Assembly (NCBI RefSeq): GCF_022829285.1
Contig: NZ_JAKSYI010000038.1
Span: 81,457 to 145,456, forward strand
Reading direction: 5' to 3'
DNA: 64,000 bases
DNA from: Methylobacterium sp. J-078
GTDB taxonomy: Bacteria; Pseudomonadota; Alphaproteobacteria; Rhizobiales; Beijerinckiaceae
Shown here: positions 1-10,788 of the stretch, one piece after another
Layout: every line of letters starts with the position of its first letter
Position numbering within the stretch: the first letter of the stretch is position 1
Made by a program: the position numbers and the translations under genes
Notes under the pieces: model-generated
What the model saw: only the letters and a program-made list of their open reading frames with translations
Told to the model about the DNA's origin: nothing
Database searches by the model: none

Positions 1-862
1 GGGTCAGCAGCAGGTTCGGGCAGGCGCGGTAGGGGTGGTCGTCGGGCAGCGGCTGGACCTCGAACACGTCGAGCGCCGCGCCCCCGATCGCCCCCGCCCG
101 CAGGGCGGCGGCCAGCGCCTCGGCCTGTACGATGGGCCCGCGCGCCACGTTGATCAGCACCGCGTCCGGCCGCATCCGGCCGATGAGGCCGGCATCGACG
201 AGGCCCCGCGTCTCCGGCGTCAGCGGGCAGGCCACCACCACCGCGTCGCTTTCTGCAAACAGCGTCTCGCGATCCACGGCCTCGAACAGGCCATCATCGG
301 ACGCCTGTCCCCGGTGGCGGGCGCTGCGGGAATGGCCGAGCACCCGCATGCCGAAGCCGTCCCGCGCCACCCGCGCGACGCGGCGCCCGATCTCCCCGGT
401 GCCGAGGATGCCGATCGTGGTGCCGCCGATCTCGCCGAGATCGCTGGCCAGGGTCTTGGCCGCGAGCCAGCCGGCCCCCCGCAGGGTGCCGTCGAGGTGT
501 CCGAGACGGCGGCGCAGGTGGAACAGGGCCGCGAAGACGTATTCGGCCACGGCGCCGGTGTTGCTACCCGGCAGGTTGGCCACCGGGATGCCCCGCGCGG
601 TGGCCGCCTCCAGGGGCACGAAGTCGAGCCCGACCCCGTGGCGGACGATGCCGCGCAGGTATGGGGCGTGGTCGAGGATGTCGTCGGGCAGCTGCGCCCG
701 CACGATCAGCCCCGCCGCCTCGCCCGCGAGCGCCCGCAGGGTGTCGGGGGTCGTATCCCCGGCGGTGACGACCCGCGCGTGCGGCGTCAGGAGGGCCATC
801 GCCTCCGCGTGGATCGGATTGGTGAGGACGACGAGGGGCAGGGTCGGGTCTGCTGCGCTCAC
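1..862 (-). CDS. D-isomer-specific 2-hydroxyacid dehydrogenase (3' end cut by window edge)
   Basis: NAD(P)-dependent oxidoreductase of the phosphoglycerate/glyoxylate dehydrogenase family, which reduces 2-oxoacids or oxidises D-2-hydroxyacids in the cytoplasm. The N-terminal substrate lobe is followed by a Rossmann dinucleotide motif (GILGTGEIGRR, residues 151-161) and the NVARGPIV segment carrying the catalytic Arg; the region that would hold the catalytic His runs off the window edge. The chosen start is GTG at 862 (VSAADPTL); no ATG precedes it in frame, and the next ATG is about 20 codons in. It is transcribed away from pgm's end, with about 80 bases between pgm's stop and this start, so it may be read through from pgm. 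The exact substrate cannot be told. Confidence 0.82.
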   Translation of the reverse strand, partial: MSAADPTLPLVVLTNPIHAEAMALLTPHARVVTAGDTTPDTLRALAGEAAGLIVRAQLPDDILDHAPYLRGIVRHGVGLDFVPLEAATARGIPVANLPGSNTGAVAEYVFAALFHLRRRLGHLDGTLRGAGWLAAKTLASDLGEIGGTTIGILGTGEIGRRVARVARDGFGMRVLGHSRSARHRGQASDDGLFEAVDRETLFAESDAVVVACPLTPETRGLVDAGLIGRMRPDAVLINVARGPIVQAEALAAALRAGAIGGAALDVFEVQPLPDDHPYRACPNLLLT

Positions 863-941
863 GGGGAGAGGCCTCGCTCAAGGTCGGGACGTGGCGCCGG
901 GGCGGGCTCCGCTGGAGCGGCCCGCCCCGGGGGCGGCGGTC

Positions 942-2576
<1,635 letters not shown>

Positions 2577-2850
2577 TCAGGCACTCCGGAATCGCGTGGC
2601 TCAAGCTTCGCGCCCAAGAACGCCGTTTGCCGACGCGGGTCAATCACCGATGGCCCGGCGCGCGCGCCGGCCCAAGGTGCCGCTCGCGCCCACCAAGGAC
2701 ATCCGAGCATCGTGGGTAGGCGCGCGCAGAGAAATACAAGATCTTAACAAATTCTTTCCTGACATTCCCGCCACGAGACAAATCGATCGCGGTCTAGTCA
2801 TCCATCGGACAACACTTGCGGACCGGCTCCATTCATGCTTCATAGACCTC

Positions 2851-2927
2851 GGCCAGGTGGGTGAGGGTTGAGCCAAGATCCCCGCAAGGATCTGCACGTC
2901 CGGTTCAAATCCGGACCCCGGCCTCCA
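2851..2927 (+). tRNA. tRNA-like element (degenerate or non-canonical tRNA)
   Basis: A 77-nt stretch folds into a near-cloverleaf. The seven-base acceptor stem GGCCAGG/CCCGGCC has one A-C mismatch and is followed by U73 and an encoded CCA. A three-pair D arm keeps A14, GG and A21-like positions. The T arm has loop TTCAAAT on a stem that can extend to six pairs (GTCCGG/CCGGAC). The anticodon arm is abnormal: six pairs (AGATCC/GGATCT) close a six-base loop CCGCAA that lacks U33. No standard isotype can be assigned. It could be a tRNA pseudogene, an unusual tRNA, or a remnant attachment site. Seen in sequence; function unknown. Confidence 0.42.
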
Positions 2928-3112
2928 AGCACGGATTTGCCGTCCTGCTTCGGCATCCGAATGCTGGATGCGCGACCCGCGTGACGATGGCCGACGGCGC
3001 CACCCGCAAGCTTGTGGAACGCGACGACCGCTTCACAGCGCAAATCCTTTCACATCCGGGTCATCGATTCACGCTGAGCGGATGAAACGCCGCGCTGGGA
3101 CGTAACGCCCCG

Positions 3113-3137
3113 GGAACGAACGCAAATGGCCAAGGTT
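3113..3137 (+). promoter_or_regulatory. Candidate sigma-EcfG-type promoter upstream of the DUF2252 gene
   Basis: GGAAC at 3113-3117, 17 bases, then GTT at 3135-3137 resembles the alphaproteobacterial general stress promoter (GGAAC, 16-18 bases, cGTT). The base before GTT is G rather than the preferred C. It lies about 35 bases upstream of the DUF2252 start. A single short match of this kind can arise by chance. Confidence 0.3.
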
Positions 3138-3171
3138 TGTCCATCACTGATCCGCGAGCGAGGAACCGGTC

Positions 3172-4662
3172 ATGGAATGTCCGCAGGGTGTCAGCCCGCG
3201 CACGAGCGAGGGTAGAGACGCTTCGGCGGCGGAGGCCGAGGACATCCTGCTGGCGCCGCTGGCCGACATCCCCCGCATCAACCTGCGCGAGGCGGGCGAG
3301 CCCTGGGACAAGCGCCGCCATGCCGGCAAGGCCCTGCGCGAGGTCGTGCCGCACGCCTCCCACGCGGCCTGGACGCCGCCCGGCAATCGGCCGGACCCGG
3401 TCTCCCTGATCGAGGCGGCCCATGCCGGGCGCCAGGAACACCTGATTCCCCTGCGGGTCGCCCGTATGGCGAGTTCGCCATTCGCCTTCCTGCGGGGCGC
3501 GGCCCACGTCATGGCCTGGGATCTCGCCCACACCCCGCGCAGCGGCATCGCGGTGGTGATGAACGGCGACGCGCATCTCGCCAATTTCGGCCTGTTCGGC
3601 ACGCCCCAGCGCGACATCGTCCTCGACCTCAACGATTTCGACGAGGTCACGATCGGCCCGTGGGAATGGGACCTGAAGCGGCTCGTCGCCAGCATCGAGG
3701 TGGCGGCCCGCACGGACGGGGTCGGCAAGGGCGAGCGCCGCGAGGCGACCCTCGCGGCGGTGGCGGGCTACCAGCACACCATGACGGAACTGGCGCCGCA
3801 GGGGCCCCTCGACGTCTGGCATCAGGCGGCCCGGGCCGACCGGCTCGATTTCGCCGGCCTCACCATCGACGAGGATTCGAAGGCGGTCATCGCCAAGGCG
3901 GTGGAGAAGGCCCGCAAGAAGCACAACAAGAGCCTGCTCGCCCGGGTCGGCGAGCGCCGGACCGACGGTGGCTGGCGTTTCAAGGCGGAGGCGCCGATCC
4001 TCACCGGCGTGGATGCCGAGACCCGCGAGGCGGTGATCGGCGGGCTGGAGCACTATGCCGAGACCCTGCCGCGCGAGCGCCGGTTCATGCTGAGCCGCTA
4101 CCACGTGGTCGACGTCGCCCACCGGGTCGTCGGCGTCGGCAGCGTCGGCACCCGGGCCTACGTCGCGCTCCTGTGCGGCAACTCCGATCAGGACGTGCTC
4201 TTCCTCCAGGTCAAGGAGGCGGTGACGCCAGCCCACGCCCCCTACCTCGCCGGTATGCCCGACGCCTACGGCGACCACGAGGGCGAGCGGGTGATCTACG
4301 GCCAGCGCCTGCTCCAGGCGGTGGGCGATCCTCTGCTCGGCTGGACCACCATCGACGATCGCCCCTTCTACGTGCGCCAGATGAAGAACATGAAGGGCGA
4401 CATCCCCGTGGCCGGGCTCACCGGCCAGCCGCTGATCTATTTCTCCTGGGCCTACGGTGCCCTGCTGGCCCGGGCGCATGCCCGCACCGGGGATGCCGCG
4501 GCCATCGCGGGCTATTGCGGCCGCGACCGGCACTGCGACCTGCGCGAGGCCCTGGCCGACTGGGCCTTCGCCTACGGCGACCAGAACGAGGCCGATTTCG
4601 CGGCCTTCCAGGCGGCCATCGCGCAGGGACTCCTGGAGGCGGCGCCCGACCCGGAGATGTGA
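3172..4662 (+). CDS. DUF2252 family protein
   Basis: 496-residue cytoplasmic protein of the DUF2252 family, which has distant kinase/phosphotransferase-like features but no established function. Typical motifs are visible: the R-x-x-R-M-x-x-S-P-F-A-F-x-R segment near residue 100, NGDAHLANFG near 125-135, and LDLNDFDE shortly after. The length is usual for the family. ATG start at 3172 with GAGG upstream at about nine bases. No leader peptide or membrane segment. The following helicase gene begins about 110 bases later on the same strand. A stress-type promoter candidate lies just upstream, so stress regulation is possible but unproven. Confidence 0.85.
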   Translation: MECPQGVSPRTSEGRDASAAEAEDILLAPLADIPRINLREAGEPWDKRRHAGKALREVVPHASHAAWTPPGNRPDPVSLIEAAHAGRQEHLIPLRVARMASSPFAFLRGAAHVMAWDLAHTPRSGIAVVMNGDAHLANFGLFGTPQRDIVLDLNDFDEVTIGPWEWDLKRLVASIEVAARTDGVGKGERREATLAAVAGYQHTMTELAPQGPLDVWHQAARADRLDFAGLTIDEDSKAVIAKAVEKARKKHNKSLLARVGERRTDGGWRFKAEAPILTGVDAETREAVIGGLEHYAETLPRERRFMLSRYHVVDVAHRVVGVGSVGTRAYVALLCGNSDQDVLFLQVKEAVTPAHAPYLAGMPDAYGDHEGERVIYGQRLLQAVGDPLLGWTTIDDRPFYVRQMKNMKGDIPVAGLTGQPLIYFSWAYGALLARAHARTGDAAAIAGYCGRDRHCDLREALADWAFAYGDQNEADFAAFQAAIAQGLLEAAPDPEM

Positions 4663-4772
4663 TCCACAGGGCCTGCGACAAACTGGGGACGGACGCGGAA
4701 AACGCGGAGCCCGAAACCCGCCGGCCGCGTTTCCGGACTGAGTTTCCTCAAGCCGGGCAGCGCACACACCAG

Positions 4773-7700
4773 ATGGCAAAACGCAGGACTGCGTCGTCTC
4801 CCGCCCCGACCGCGCCGGTCAAACCGGCCGCCCGCAAAGTGTCGCCCAAGGCCGCCGCGAAGGGGACGGGGAAGGCCGCAGGAAAGGCCGAGCGCCTCGC
4901 TGCCGAGCCGGCGCCCGCCCCCGAGATCGCCGCCCCCCTCGTGCCCACCGGCGCCCTCGCGGTGGCCCTCCTGGGGCTGAGGGAATGCGGAAAACCCCTG
5001 GTCCACATGGCCCGCGAGGGCCATCGCCTCGACGTCATCGCCCAAATCCTGCGGGCGCTCTCGCCCGAGCGCAAGGTGGCGATCTACCCGGAATGGGACT
5101 GCCTGCCCTACGACCGCGCATCGCCCTCGCGGGGGGTGATGGGCGCGCGCGCCGGCGTTCTGCGCTGGCTGACGGACACGGCCTCCCTGCCCGACATCGT
5201 GCTCACCACCGCCCCGGCCCTGATCCAGCGGGTGCCCCCGGCTGGGACCTGGGCCGACGCGCGGCTGGAGGTCCGGGTCGGCGACCCCCTCGATCCCTCG
5301 GCCGTCTCCGCCTTCCTGCAGCGCCTCGGCTACATCCTCGACGACCGGGTCGACGAACCCGGCGAGGTGGCGGTCTGGGGCCGGACCGTGGACGTCTTCC
5401 CGGCCGCCGCCGACCGGCCCTGCCGCATCGAGTACGACGGGGCCCGTGTCACCGCGATCCGCTCCTACGATCCGGTCTCGCAGCGCTCCCTGGCCGATGT
5501 CGACGTGCTCGTCATCGACCCAGCCACCGAGATCCTGCTGCCGGACGGTTCGGAGAGCCGGCTCGAACCCTTCACGGGCCAGGAGCACGCCCTCGCCCGA
5601 TTCTACCCGTCCCTCGACACCGTGCTCGATCAGGTGCCCGACGCGCGCCTCGTGGTCGAGGACGGGGCGGAGGAGCGGGCGCAGGCCTTCTTCGAGCAGA
5701 TCGCGGAAGGCCGCGAGGCCGCGGCCCGGTCACGGCGTGGCGGGGCCGACGACGGCGGCCTCTACCTCAGCTCCGAGGACTGGGCGGCCCAACGCGACGC
5801 GCGCCGCATCGCCGGGGCCCATGCGGACGGAGCCGACGACCTCGCCATGCCGTCCTTCGTGCGGAAAGCCCGGCCGAACACGGCGCTGGCCGAGACCCTG
5901 CGCGAGCGCCTGAAAGCGGGCGACCGCATCCTCCTCACGGGGCCCGCCGAGCCGCTGGCCCGGCTCGCGCGCATCGCCGAGCGCGCCCTGGGGCGCAAGG
6001 TCCGGGCTATCCGGGCCTGGGCGGAGGCCGTCTCGGCGAAACCCGGGGCGCTCCTCAGCCTGGAAGCCCCGATCGAGGCGGGTTTCCGCGTGCCGGACAG
6101 GGGCGTGGCGGTGATCGCCGCTGCAGACCTCTTCGGGGCGCGCGCCGCCACCGTGGCGGCCGGGGGCCCCAGCGCCATCCTGCCCATCGGCGAGGTCGAA
6201 CTGCGCATCGGCGACGTCGCCGTCGACCGCGACAACGGGCTCTGCGTGTTCGAGGGGCTGGAATCGGTCGGGACCGGGGACGGGGGCAGCGAGGACGCCC
6301 TGCGCCTGCGCTTTGCCGGCGACGGCATCCTGATGGTGCCGGTCTCTCAGGCCGACCGGATCTGGCGCTACGGCTCCGAGGTCGAGGCCGTGACCCTCGA
6401 CAAGCTCGAGGGCGGAAGTTGGGGGCGCCGCCGCCTGGAGGCGGAGGCCTGCATGGCCCGGGCCGCCCGGGTGATGCTGGCGGATGCCGAGAAGCGCCGG
6501 GCGATCCGGGCGCCAGTTCTGGTGCCGCGGGAGCGCGAGATGGAGCGCTTCGCCGCCGGCTTCGGCTTCGCGCTCACCGCCGACCAGGCGAGCGCCGTCA
6601 CCGGCGTCATGGCCGACCTCGCCTCGGGCCGGCCGATGGACTGCCTCGTCTGCGGCGATGTCGGCTTCGGCAAGACCGAGGTGGCCCTGCGCGCCGCCGC
6701 GGCGGCCGTGTTCGCCGGCAAGCAGGTGGCGATCGTCGCCCCCACCACCGTGCTGGCGCGCCAGCACGTGCAGACCTTCACCCGGCGCTTCGCCCGCTTC
6801 GGTATTGAGGTCGCGCACCTGTCGCGCCTCGTGTCTCCGGCCGAGGCCAAGCGGGTGAAGGCGGGTCTGGCGGACGGGTCCATCCGCCTCGTGGTGGGCA
6901 CCCACTGTCTCGCGGCCAAGGGCGTGTCCTTCGCCGATCTCGGCCTGATGGTCATCGACGAGGAGCAGCGCTTCGGCGCCCGGATCAAGCAGGGCCTGCG
7001 CGACGCGGCCGGCGACGGGCACGTGCTCACGCTCACCGCGACCCCGATCCCCCGCACCCTCCAGAGCGCGCTGGTCGGGCTCCAGAGCCTCAGCGTCATC
7101 GCCACGCCCCCCGCCGTGCGCCAGCCCATCCGCACCGTGATCGCGCCCTTCGAGGACGAGGCGATGCGCGACGCCCTCACGCGCGAGCACCGGCGCGGCG
7201 GCCAGAGCTTCGTCGTCTGCCCGCGCATCGAGGACATCGCCCCCATGGCGGCGCGCCTCGCCACGCTGGTTCCGGACCTGCGCACCATGGTGGCCCACGG
7301 CGAGATGAAGGCCGCCGAGATGGACGACGTGATGGTGCGCTTCGCCGATGGCGAGGGCGACGTGCTGCTCGCCACCAGCATCATCGAGAGCGGGCTCGAC
7401 GTGCCGCGCGCCAACACCATGCTGGTCTGGGACGCCGAGCGCTTCGGCCTGTCGCAGTTGCACCAGCTGCGCGGCCGGGTCGGGCGCGGCCAGCGCCGCG
7501 GCGTGGTCTACCTCCTCAGCCGGCCGGACCGGCCGCTGACGCCCGCCACCGAGAAGCGCCTGCGGACGCTGGAGGCCCTCGACCGCCTCGGCGCGGGCTT
7601 CGCCATCAGCGCCCGGGACCTCGATCTGCGCGGCGCCGGCGACCTCGTCGGCGAGAACCAGGCCGGGCACGTCAAGCTCATCGGCCTGGGGCTCTACCAG

Positions 7701-8204
7701 CACCTGCTCCACCTGGCGCTGCGCGCCGCCAAGGGCGAGCCGGCCGAGGACTGGAACCCGGAGATCCGCCTCGGCCTCTGCGGCGCCGTGCCGGCCGACT
7801 ACGTGCCCGAGCCGGAGGTGCGGCTCAGCCTCTACACCCGCACCCTGCGCCTCACGAACCCGGAGGAGGTCGAGGCCCTGCGCAGCGAGGTGGTGGACCG
7901 CTTCGGCCCGCCGCCTGCGCCCTTCGAGGAGTTGATCGCCCTCGCCCGGCTCCGGGTCGGCTGCCTGGCGCTCGGCATCCACCGCCTCAGCGGCGGGCCG
8001 CAGGGGCTGGCCGCCGACCTGCGGCCGAACGCGCCGCCCCTGCACGTTCCGGCCCACGCTCACATCGTGCGCAAGGACAACCGGGTGCTGCTGCGCCAGG
8101 GCAGCGACGACCCGGCGACGCGCGGGCGCCTCGCCGCCGCCTTCCTGGAGCGCCTGGGGGCACAGAGCGAGCGCCCGGCGGCCCCCGTCGAGGCGGCGGC
8201 GTGA
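4773..8204 (+). CDS. Mfd-like DEAD/DEAH-box helicase (divergent transcription-repair coupling factor)
   Basis: 1143-residue SF2 helicase with Mfd architecture. A Lys/Ala/Pro-rich N-terminal tail (residues 1-45) precedes the UvrB-homology region, an RNA-polymerase-interaction-like region (about 475-560), the helicase motor and a C-terminal TRCF domain (about 1000-1110). Motor motifs are intact: GDVGFGKTEVA (about 627), DEEQRFG (728), TATPIPRT (755), GRVGRGQ (902). The RID-like segment reads GDVAVDRDNGLCVFEGL where canonical Mfd has a VVHxDHGIGRF-type sequence, so polymerase contact may be weakened. Mfd normally removes stalled RNA polymerase and recruits UvrA. This may be the genome's Mfd or a paralogue; the divergent RID favours a paralogue. 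Start ATG at 4773; the frame is open further upstream but that part overlaps the DUF2252 gene. Confidence 0.82.
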   Translation: MAKRRTASSPAPTAPVKPAARKVSPKAAAKGTGKAAGKAERLAAEPAPAPEIAAPLVPTGALAVALLGLRECGKPLVHMAREGHRLDVIAQILRALSPERKVAIYPEWDCLPYDRASPSRGVMGARAGVLRWLTDTASLPDIVLTTAPALIQRVPPAGTWADARLEVRVGDPLDPSAVSAFLQRLGYILDDRVDEPGEVAVWGRTVDVFPAAADRPCRIEYDGARVTAIRSYDPVSQRSLADVDVLVIDPATEILLPDGSESRLEPFTGQEHALARFYPSLDTVLDQVPDARLVVEDGAEERAQAFFEQIAEGREAAARSRRGGADDGGLYLSSEDWAAQRDARRIAGAHADGADDLAMPSFVRKARPNTALAETLRERLKAGDRILLTGPAEPLARLARIAERALGRKVRAIRAWAEAVSAKPGALLSLEAPIEAGFRVPDRGVAVIAAADLFGARAATVAAGGPSAILPIGEVELRIGDVAVDRDNGLCVFEGLESVGTGDGGSEDALRLRFAGDGILMVPVSQADRIWRYGSEVEAVTLDKLEGGSWGRRRLEAEACMARAARVMLADAEKRRAIRAPVLVPREREMERFAAGFGFALTADQASAVTGVMADLASGRPMDCLVCGDVGFGKTEVALRAAAAAVFAGKQVAIVAPTTVLARQHVQTFTRRFARFGIEVAHLSRLVSPAEAKRVKAGLADGSIRLVVGTHCLAAKGVSFADLGLMVIDEEQRFGARIKQGLRDAAGDGHVLTLTATPIPRTLQSALVGLQSLSVIATPPAVRQPIRTVIAPFEDEAMRDALTREHRRGGQSFVVCPRIEDIAPMAARLATLVPDLRTMVAHGEMKAAEMDDVMVRFADGEGDVLLATSIIESGLDVPRANTMLVWDAERFGLSQLHQLRGRVGRGQRRGVVYLLSRPDRPLTPATEKRLRTLEALDRLGAGFAISARDLDLRGAGDLVGENQAGHVKLIGLGLYQHLLHLALRAAKGEPAEDWNPEIRLGLCGAVPADYVPEPEVRLSLYTRTLRLTNPEEVEALRSEVVDRFGPPPAPFEELIALARLRVGCLALGIHRLSGGPQGLAADLRPNAPPLHVPAHAHIVRKDNRVLLRQGSDDPATRGRLAAAFLERLGAQSERPAAPVEAAA

Positions 8205-8310
8205 CGGAGGTCCGCACGAGGCCGTGAGGCACGGAACGGCGGTCCATGGGGTCGATTGAGGAAGGGCGACGGGGCGCCCAGGGGCGTCCCCGGACCCCAC
8301 ACGAGACCCG

Positions 8311-9543
8311 ATGCCCATGACGGACCTGTCCCGCCGAAGCCTCCTCGCCGCCACCGCCGCCGGGGGATCGCTCCTCACCCTGGCCGGGGCACAAGGTCAG
8401 CCCGCGCCGCAGAGCCCGATCCGGGGCAAGGACGGCGCCTCGATCCTCGGCCCGCGCAACCCGGCGCGGGAGGCGCAGGCCCCCTTCACCCTGCGCCCGC
8501 CCCGGACCGACCACGGCACGATGCCGAACCTGAAATGGTCCTTCGCCGACAGTCACATGCGCCTCGAGGAGGGCGGCTGGGCCCGGCAGACGACGGTCCG
8601 GGAACTGCCCGTCTCAAAGGCCATGGCAGGGGTGAACATGCGGCTCGGCGCCGGCGTGGTGCGCGAGATGCACTGGCACAAGGAGGCCGAGTGGGCCTAC
8701 ATGCTGAAGGGCCGGGCCCGGATCACCGCGGTGGACGCGCAGGGCCGGACCTTCGCGGACGACGTCGGCGAGGGCGACCTCTGGTACTTCCCCTCCGGCA
8801 TCCCGCATTCCATCCAGGGTCTGTCGGCCGACGGGATCGACGGCTGCGAGTTCCTCTTGGTCTTCGACGACGGTGGGTTCTCGGAGGATTCCACCTTCCT
8901 CCTGACCGACTGGCTGGCGCATACGCCGAGGGACATCCTGGCCAAGAACTTCGGTCTGCCGGAGAGCGCCTTCGCGGGTGTGCCGGAGAAGGAACTCTAC
9001 ATCTTCCCCGGACCCACGCCCGGCCCCCTCGCGGCGGACCGGATGGGCGGCGCCGGCCCGGTGCCGGAGCCCTTCAGTCACCGGATGCTGGCCCAGGCGC
9101 CGCTGAGCCTGCCGGGCGGGACCGTGCGCATCACCGATTCCTCGGTGTTCAAGGCCTCGAAGACCATCGCGGCCGCCCTGGTGGAACTGGAGCCCGGGGG
9201 CCTGCGCGAGTTGCACTGGCACCCGAACGGCGACGAGTGGCAGTTCTACATCGCGGGCCAGGGCCGCATGACGGTGTTCGGCTCGGAATCGAAGGCCCGC
9301 ACCTTCGACTACCAGGCCGGCGACGTCGGCTACGTGCCCTTCGCCATGGGCCACTACATCGAGAACACCGGCACGACGCCGCTGACCTTCCTGGAAATGT
9401 TCCGCAGCCCGAGCTACGCCGACATCTCCCTGCGCCAGTGGCTCGCCCTCACCCCGCACGCCCTGGTGACGGCGCACACCCACCTGAGCCCGGCCGACCT
9501 CGACCGCCTGCCGGGGGTGAAAGCGCCGGTTCTGCCGGGCTGA
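8311..9543 (+). CDS. oxdC: Bicupin oxalate decarboxylase family protein, exported
   Basis: 410-residue bicupin resembling oxalate decarboxylase, a Mn enzyme that splits oxalate into formate and CO2 and uses acid. The N-terminus carries a Tat-like twin-arginine leader ([20 protein letters not shown]), implying periplasmic location. Two cupin domains are clear, each with a metal-binding HWH set: MHWHKEAEW near residue 110 with a later [10 protein letters not shown], and [10 protein letters not shown] near residue 305 with AMGHYIEN. In a methylotroph the formate product could feed formate dehydrogenase, though no such gene is nearby. ATG at 8311; a second in-frame ATG two codons later is equally possible. 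Oxalate oxidase activity cannot be excluded. Confidence 0.88.
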   Translation: MPMTDLSRRSLLAATAAGGSLLTLAGAQGQPAPQSPIRGKDGASILGPRNPAREAQAPFTLRPPRTDHGTMPNLKWSFADSHMRLEEGGWARQTTVRELPVSKAMAGVNMRLGAGVVREMHWHKEAEWAYMLKGRARITAVDAQGRTFADDVGEGDLWYFPSGIPHSIQGLSADGIDGCEFLLVFDDGGFSEDSTFLLTDWLAHTPRDILAKNFGLPESAFAGVPEKELYIFPGPTPGPLAADRMGGAGPVPEPFSHRMLAQAPLSLPGGTVRITDSSVFKASKTIAAALVELEPGGLRELHWHPNGDEWQFYIAGQGRMTVFGSESKARTFDYQAGDVGYVPFAMGHYIENTGTTPLTFLEMFRSPSYADISLRQWLALTPHALVTAHTHLSPADLDRLPGVKAPVLPG

Positions 9544-9552
9544 GCCCGTCCC

Positions 9553-10533
9553 TCAGCTTCCGGGCTTGCGCACCGCCGAGGCGACATCGAGGGGCTTGGG
9601 CAACAGACCGAGGCGGTGGAAGGTGTCGGCGACGCGCTGCTGGTCGGCGGTGGTCTCGGCGTTTAGCGGCGTGACCCCGTAGGTGAGGCGGCGCAGGGCC
9701 ACGGTGAGGATCGGCGCCGGGATGCCCACCGAAGGGGCGAGCTCGGCCGCCACCGCGTCGGTGTTCTCCTTGGCCCAGGCGTCGATCTCGCCGATGGCGG
9801 CGAGCGTCGCGTCGAGGGCCGGGCCGTGGGCGGCGGCGAAGGCGCGGGTCGAGAGGTAGAACTGGCGGTTCGGCACGAGATCAGTGCCGTCGGCGAGGAT
9901 GCGCCCGCCGGTGCTGCGCTCGCCGGACGCCAGGTAGGGGTCCCAGATCGCCCAGGCGTCGACGGCACCCCGCGCGAAGGCGGCGGCCCCGTCGGCGGGT
10001 GCGAGGAAGGTCGGGGTCACCGCCTCGTAGGGCACGCCCGCCTGTTCGAGGGCGCGAACCAGGAAGTAGTGGACATTCGAGCCCTTGTTCAGGGCGATCT
10101 TCTTGCCGCGCAGGTCCGCGACCGTCCGGATCGGGCTGTCCTTGGCCACCAGGATCGCCTCGCCCTTGGGGGCTGCCGGCTCGTGGCCGACATAGAGCAG
10201 GTCCGGGTTGGCGGCCTGGGCGAAGATCGGGGGCGCTTCACCGGCCGAGCCGAGATCGACGGCCCCGGCGTTCAGCGCCTCCATCAGGGGCGGCCCCGAG
10301 GGGAACTCGGCCCAGGTCACGCGGTAGCCGAGCGGCTTCAGGCGCTGCTCAAGCAGGCCCTTGCCCTTGAGGAGGACCAGGGTGCCGTATTTCTGGTAGC
10401 CGATCCGGATCACCCGCTCGTCCGCGCGGGCGTGCAGGACGCCGAGGGTCAGCAGCGCCAGGGCCGTGAGGAGGATCCAGGCGCGGCGGGTGCCGGCGGG
10501 GCGGAGCGCCAGGGCGCGGGTGGCGGCGGGCAT
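9553..10533 (-). CDS. ssuA: Aliphatic sulfonate ABC transporter substrate-binding protein (copy 1)
   Basis: 326-residue periplasmic binding protein of the SsuA/NMT1 type, delivering alkanesulfonates to the SsuBC importer. An N-terminal signal segment (WILLTALALLTLGVLHARA) precedes the mature start ERVIRIGYQKYG. Family signatures include VTWAEFPSGPPLMEAL, a central NKGSNVHYFLVRAL and [15 protein letters not shown]. It is last in the minus-strand ssu cluster, separated from ssuD by 255 bases that include a GC-rich repeat, so its expression may differ from the upstream genes. It is paralogous to the SsuA encoded at 13722-14687. Confidence 0.9.
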   Translation of the reverse strand: MPAATRALALRPAGTRRAWILLTALALLTLGVLHARADERVIRIGYQKYGTLVLLKGKGLLEQRLKPLGYRVTWAEFPSGPPLMEALNAGAVDLGSAGEAPPIFAQAANPDLLYVGHEPAAPKGEAILVAKDSPIRTVADLRGKKIALNKGSNVHYFLVRALEQAGVPYEAVTPTFLAPADGAAAFARGAVDAWAIWDPYLASGERSTGGRILADGTDLVPNRQFYLSTRAFAAAHGPALDATLAAIGEIDAWAKENTDAVAAELAPSVGIPAPILTVALRRLTYGVTPLNAETTADQQRVADTFHRLGLLPKPLDVASAVRKPGS

Positions 10534-10552
10534 GGGGGCTCTTTCTGGGTAA

Positions 10553-10765
10553 CGAACGGTCGGCGGAAGGGGATTCCCCTCTCCCCGCGTGTGGGAAGAG
10601 GGTCACGGGCACCCCGTCGTGCCTGTGACGAGCGGAGCGAGGGTGAGGGGGCGAAACCGGATGAGGCTCCTTCGACGTCGCCCCCTCACCTTCGGCTGCC
10701 GCCTCGCCGCGATGACGGCAAGGTCATCGCGGCCCTCTCCCCGCAAGTGGGGCGAGGGGATGCTT
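10553..10765. repeat. GC-rich palindromic interspersed repeat between ssuD and ssuA
   Basis: About 210 bases of G/C-rich hairpin sequence built from paired blocks such as cctctccccgc, gagggtcacggg, gcgagggtgaggggg and ccccctcacc, ending in gcggccctctccccgc. The same blocks occur in the same order at 48900-49085 in this window, so it belongs to an interspersed repeat family. It lies inside the ssu transcription unit and could act as an attenuator or mRNA stabiliser. Confidence 0.65.
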
Positions 10766-10788
10766 GACGACAGCGAGCGGTGTTTTCC

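Noticed and set aside
2851..2927. Selenocysteine tRNA
   Set aside because: Although acceptor plus T stem can reach 13 pairs, there is no UCA anticodon or long variable arm and the length is only 77 bases.
5730..8378. An 882-codon open frame antisense to the Mfd-like gene
   Set aside because: Shadow frame caused by high GC; its composition (Ala/Gly/Arg/His-rich) has no domain, and the sense strand encodes clear helicase motifs.
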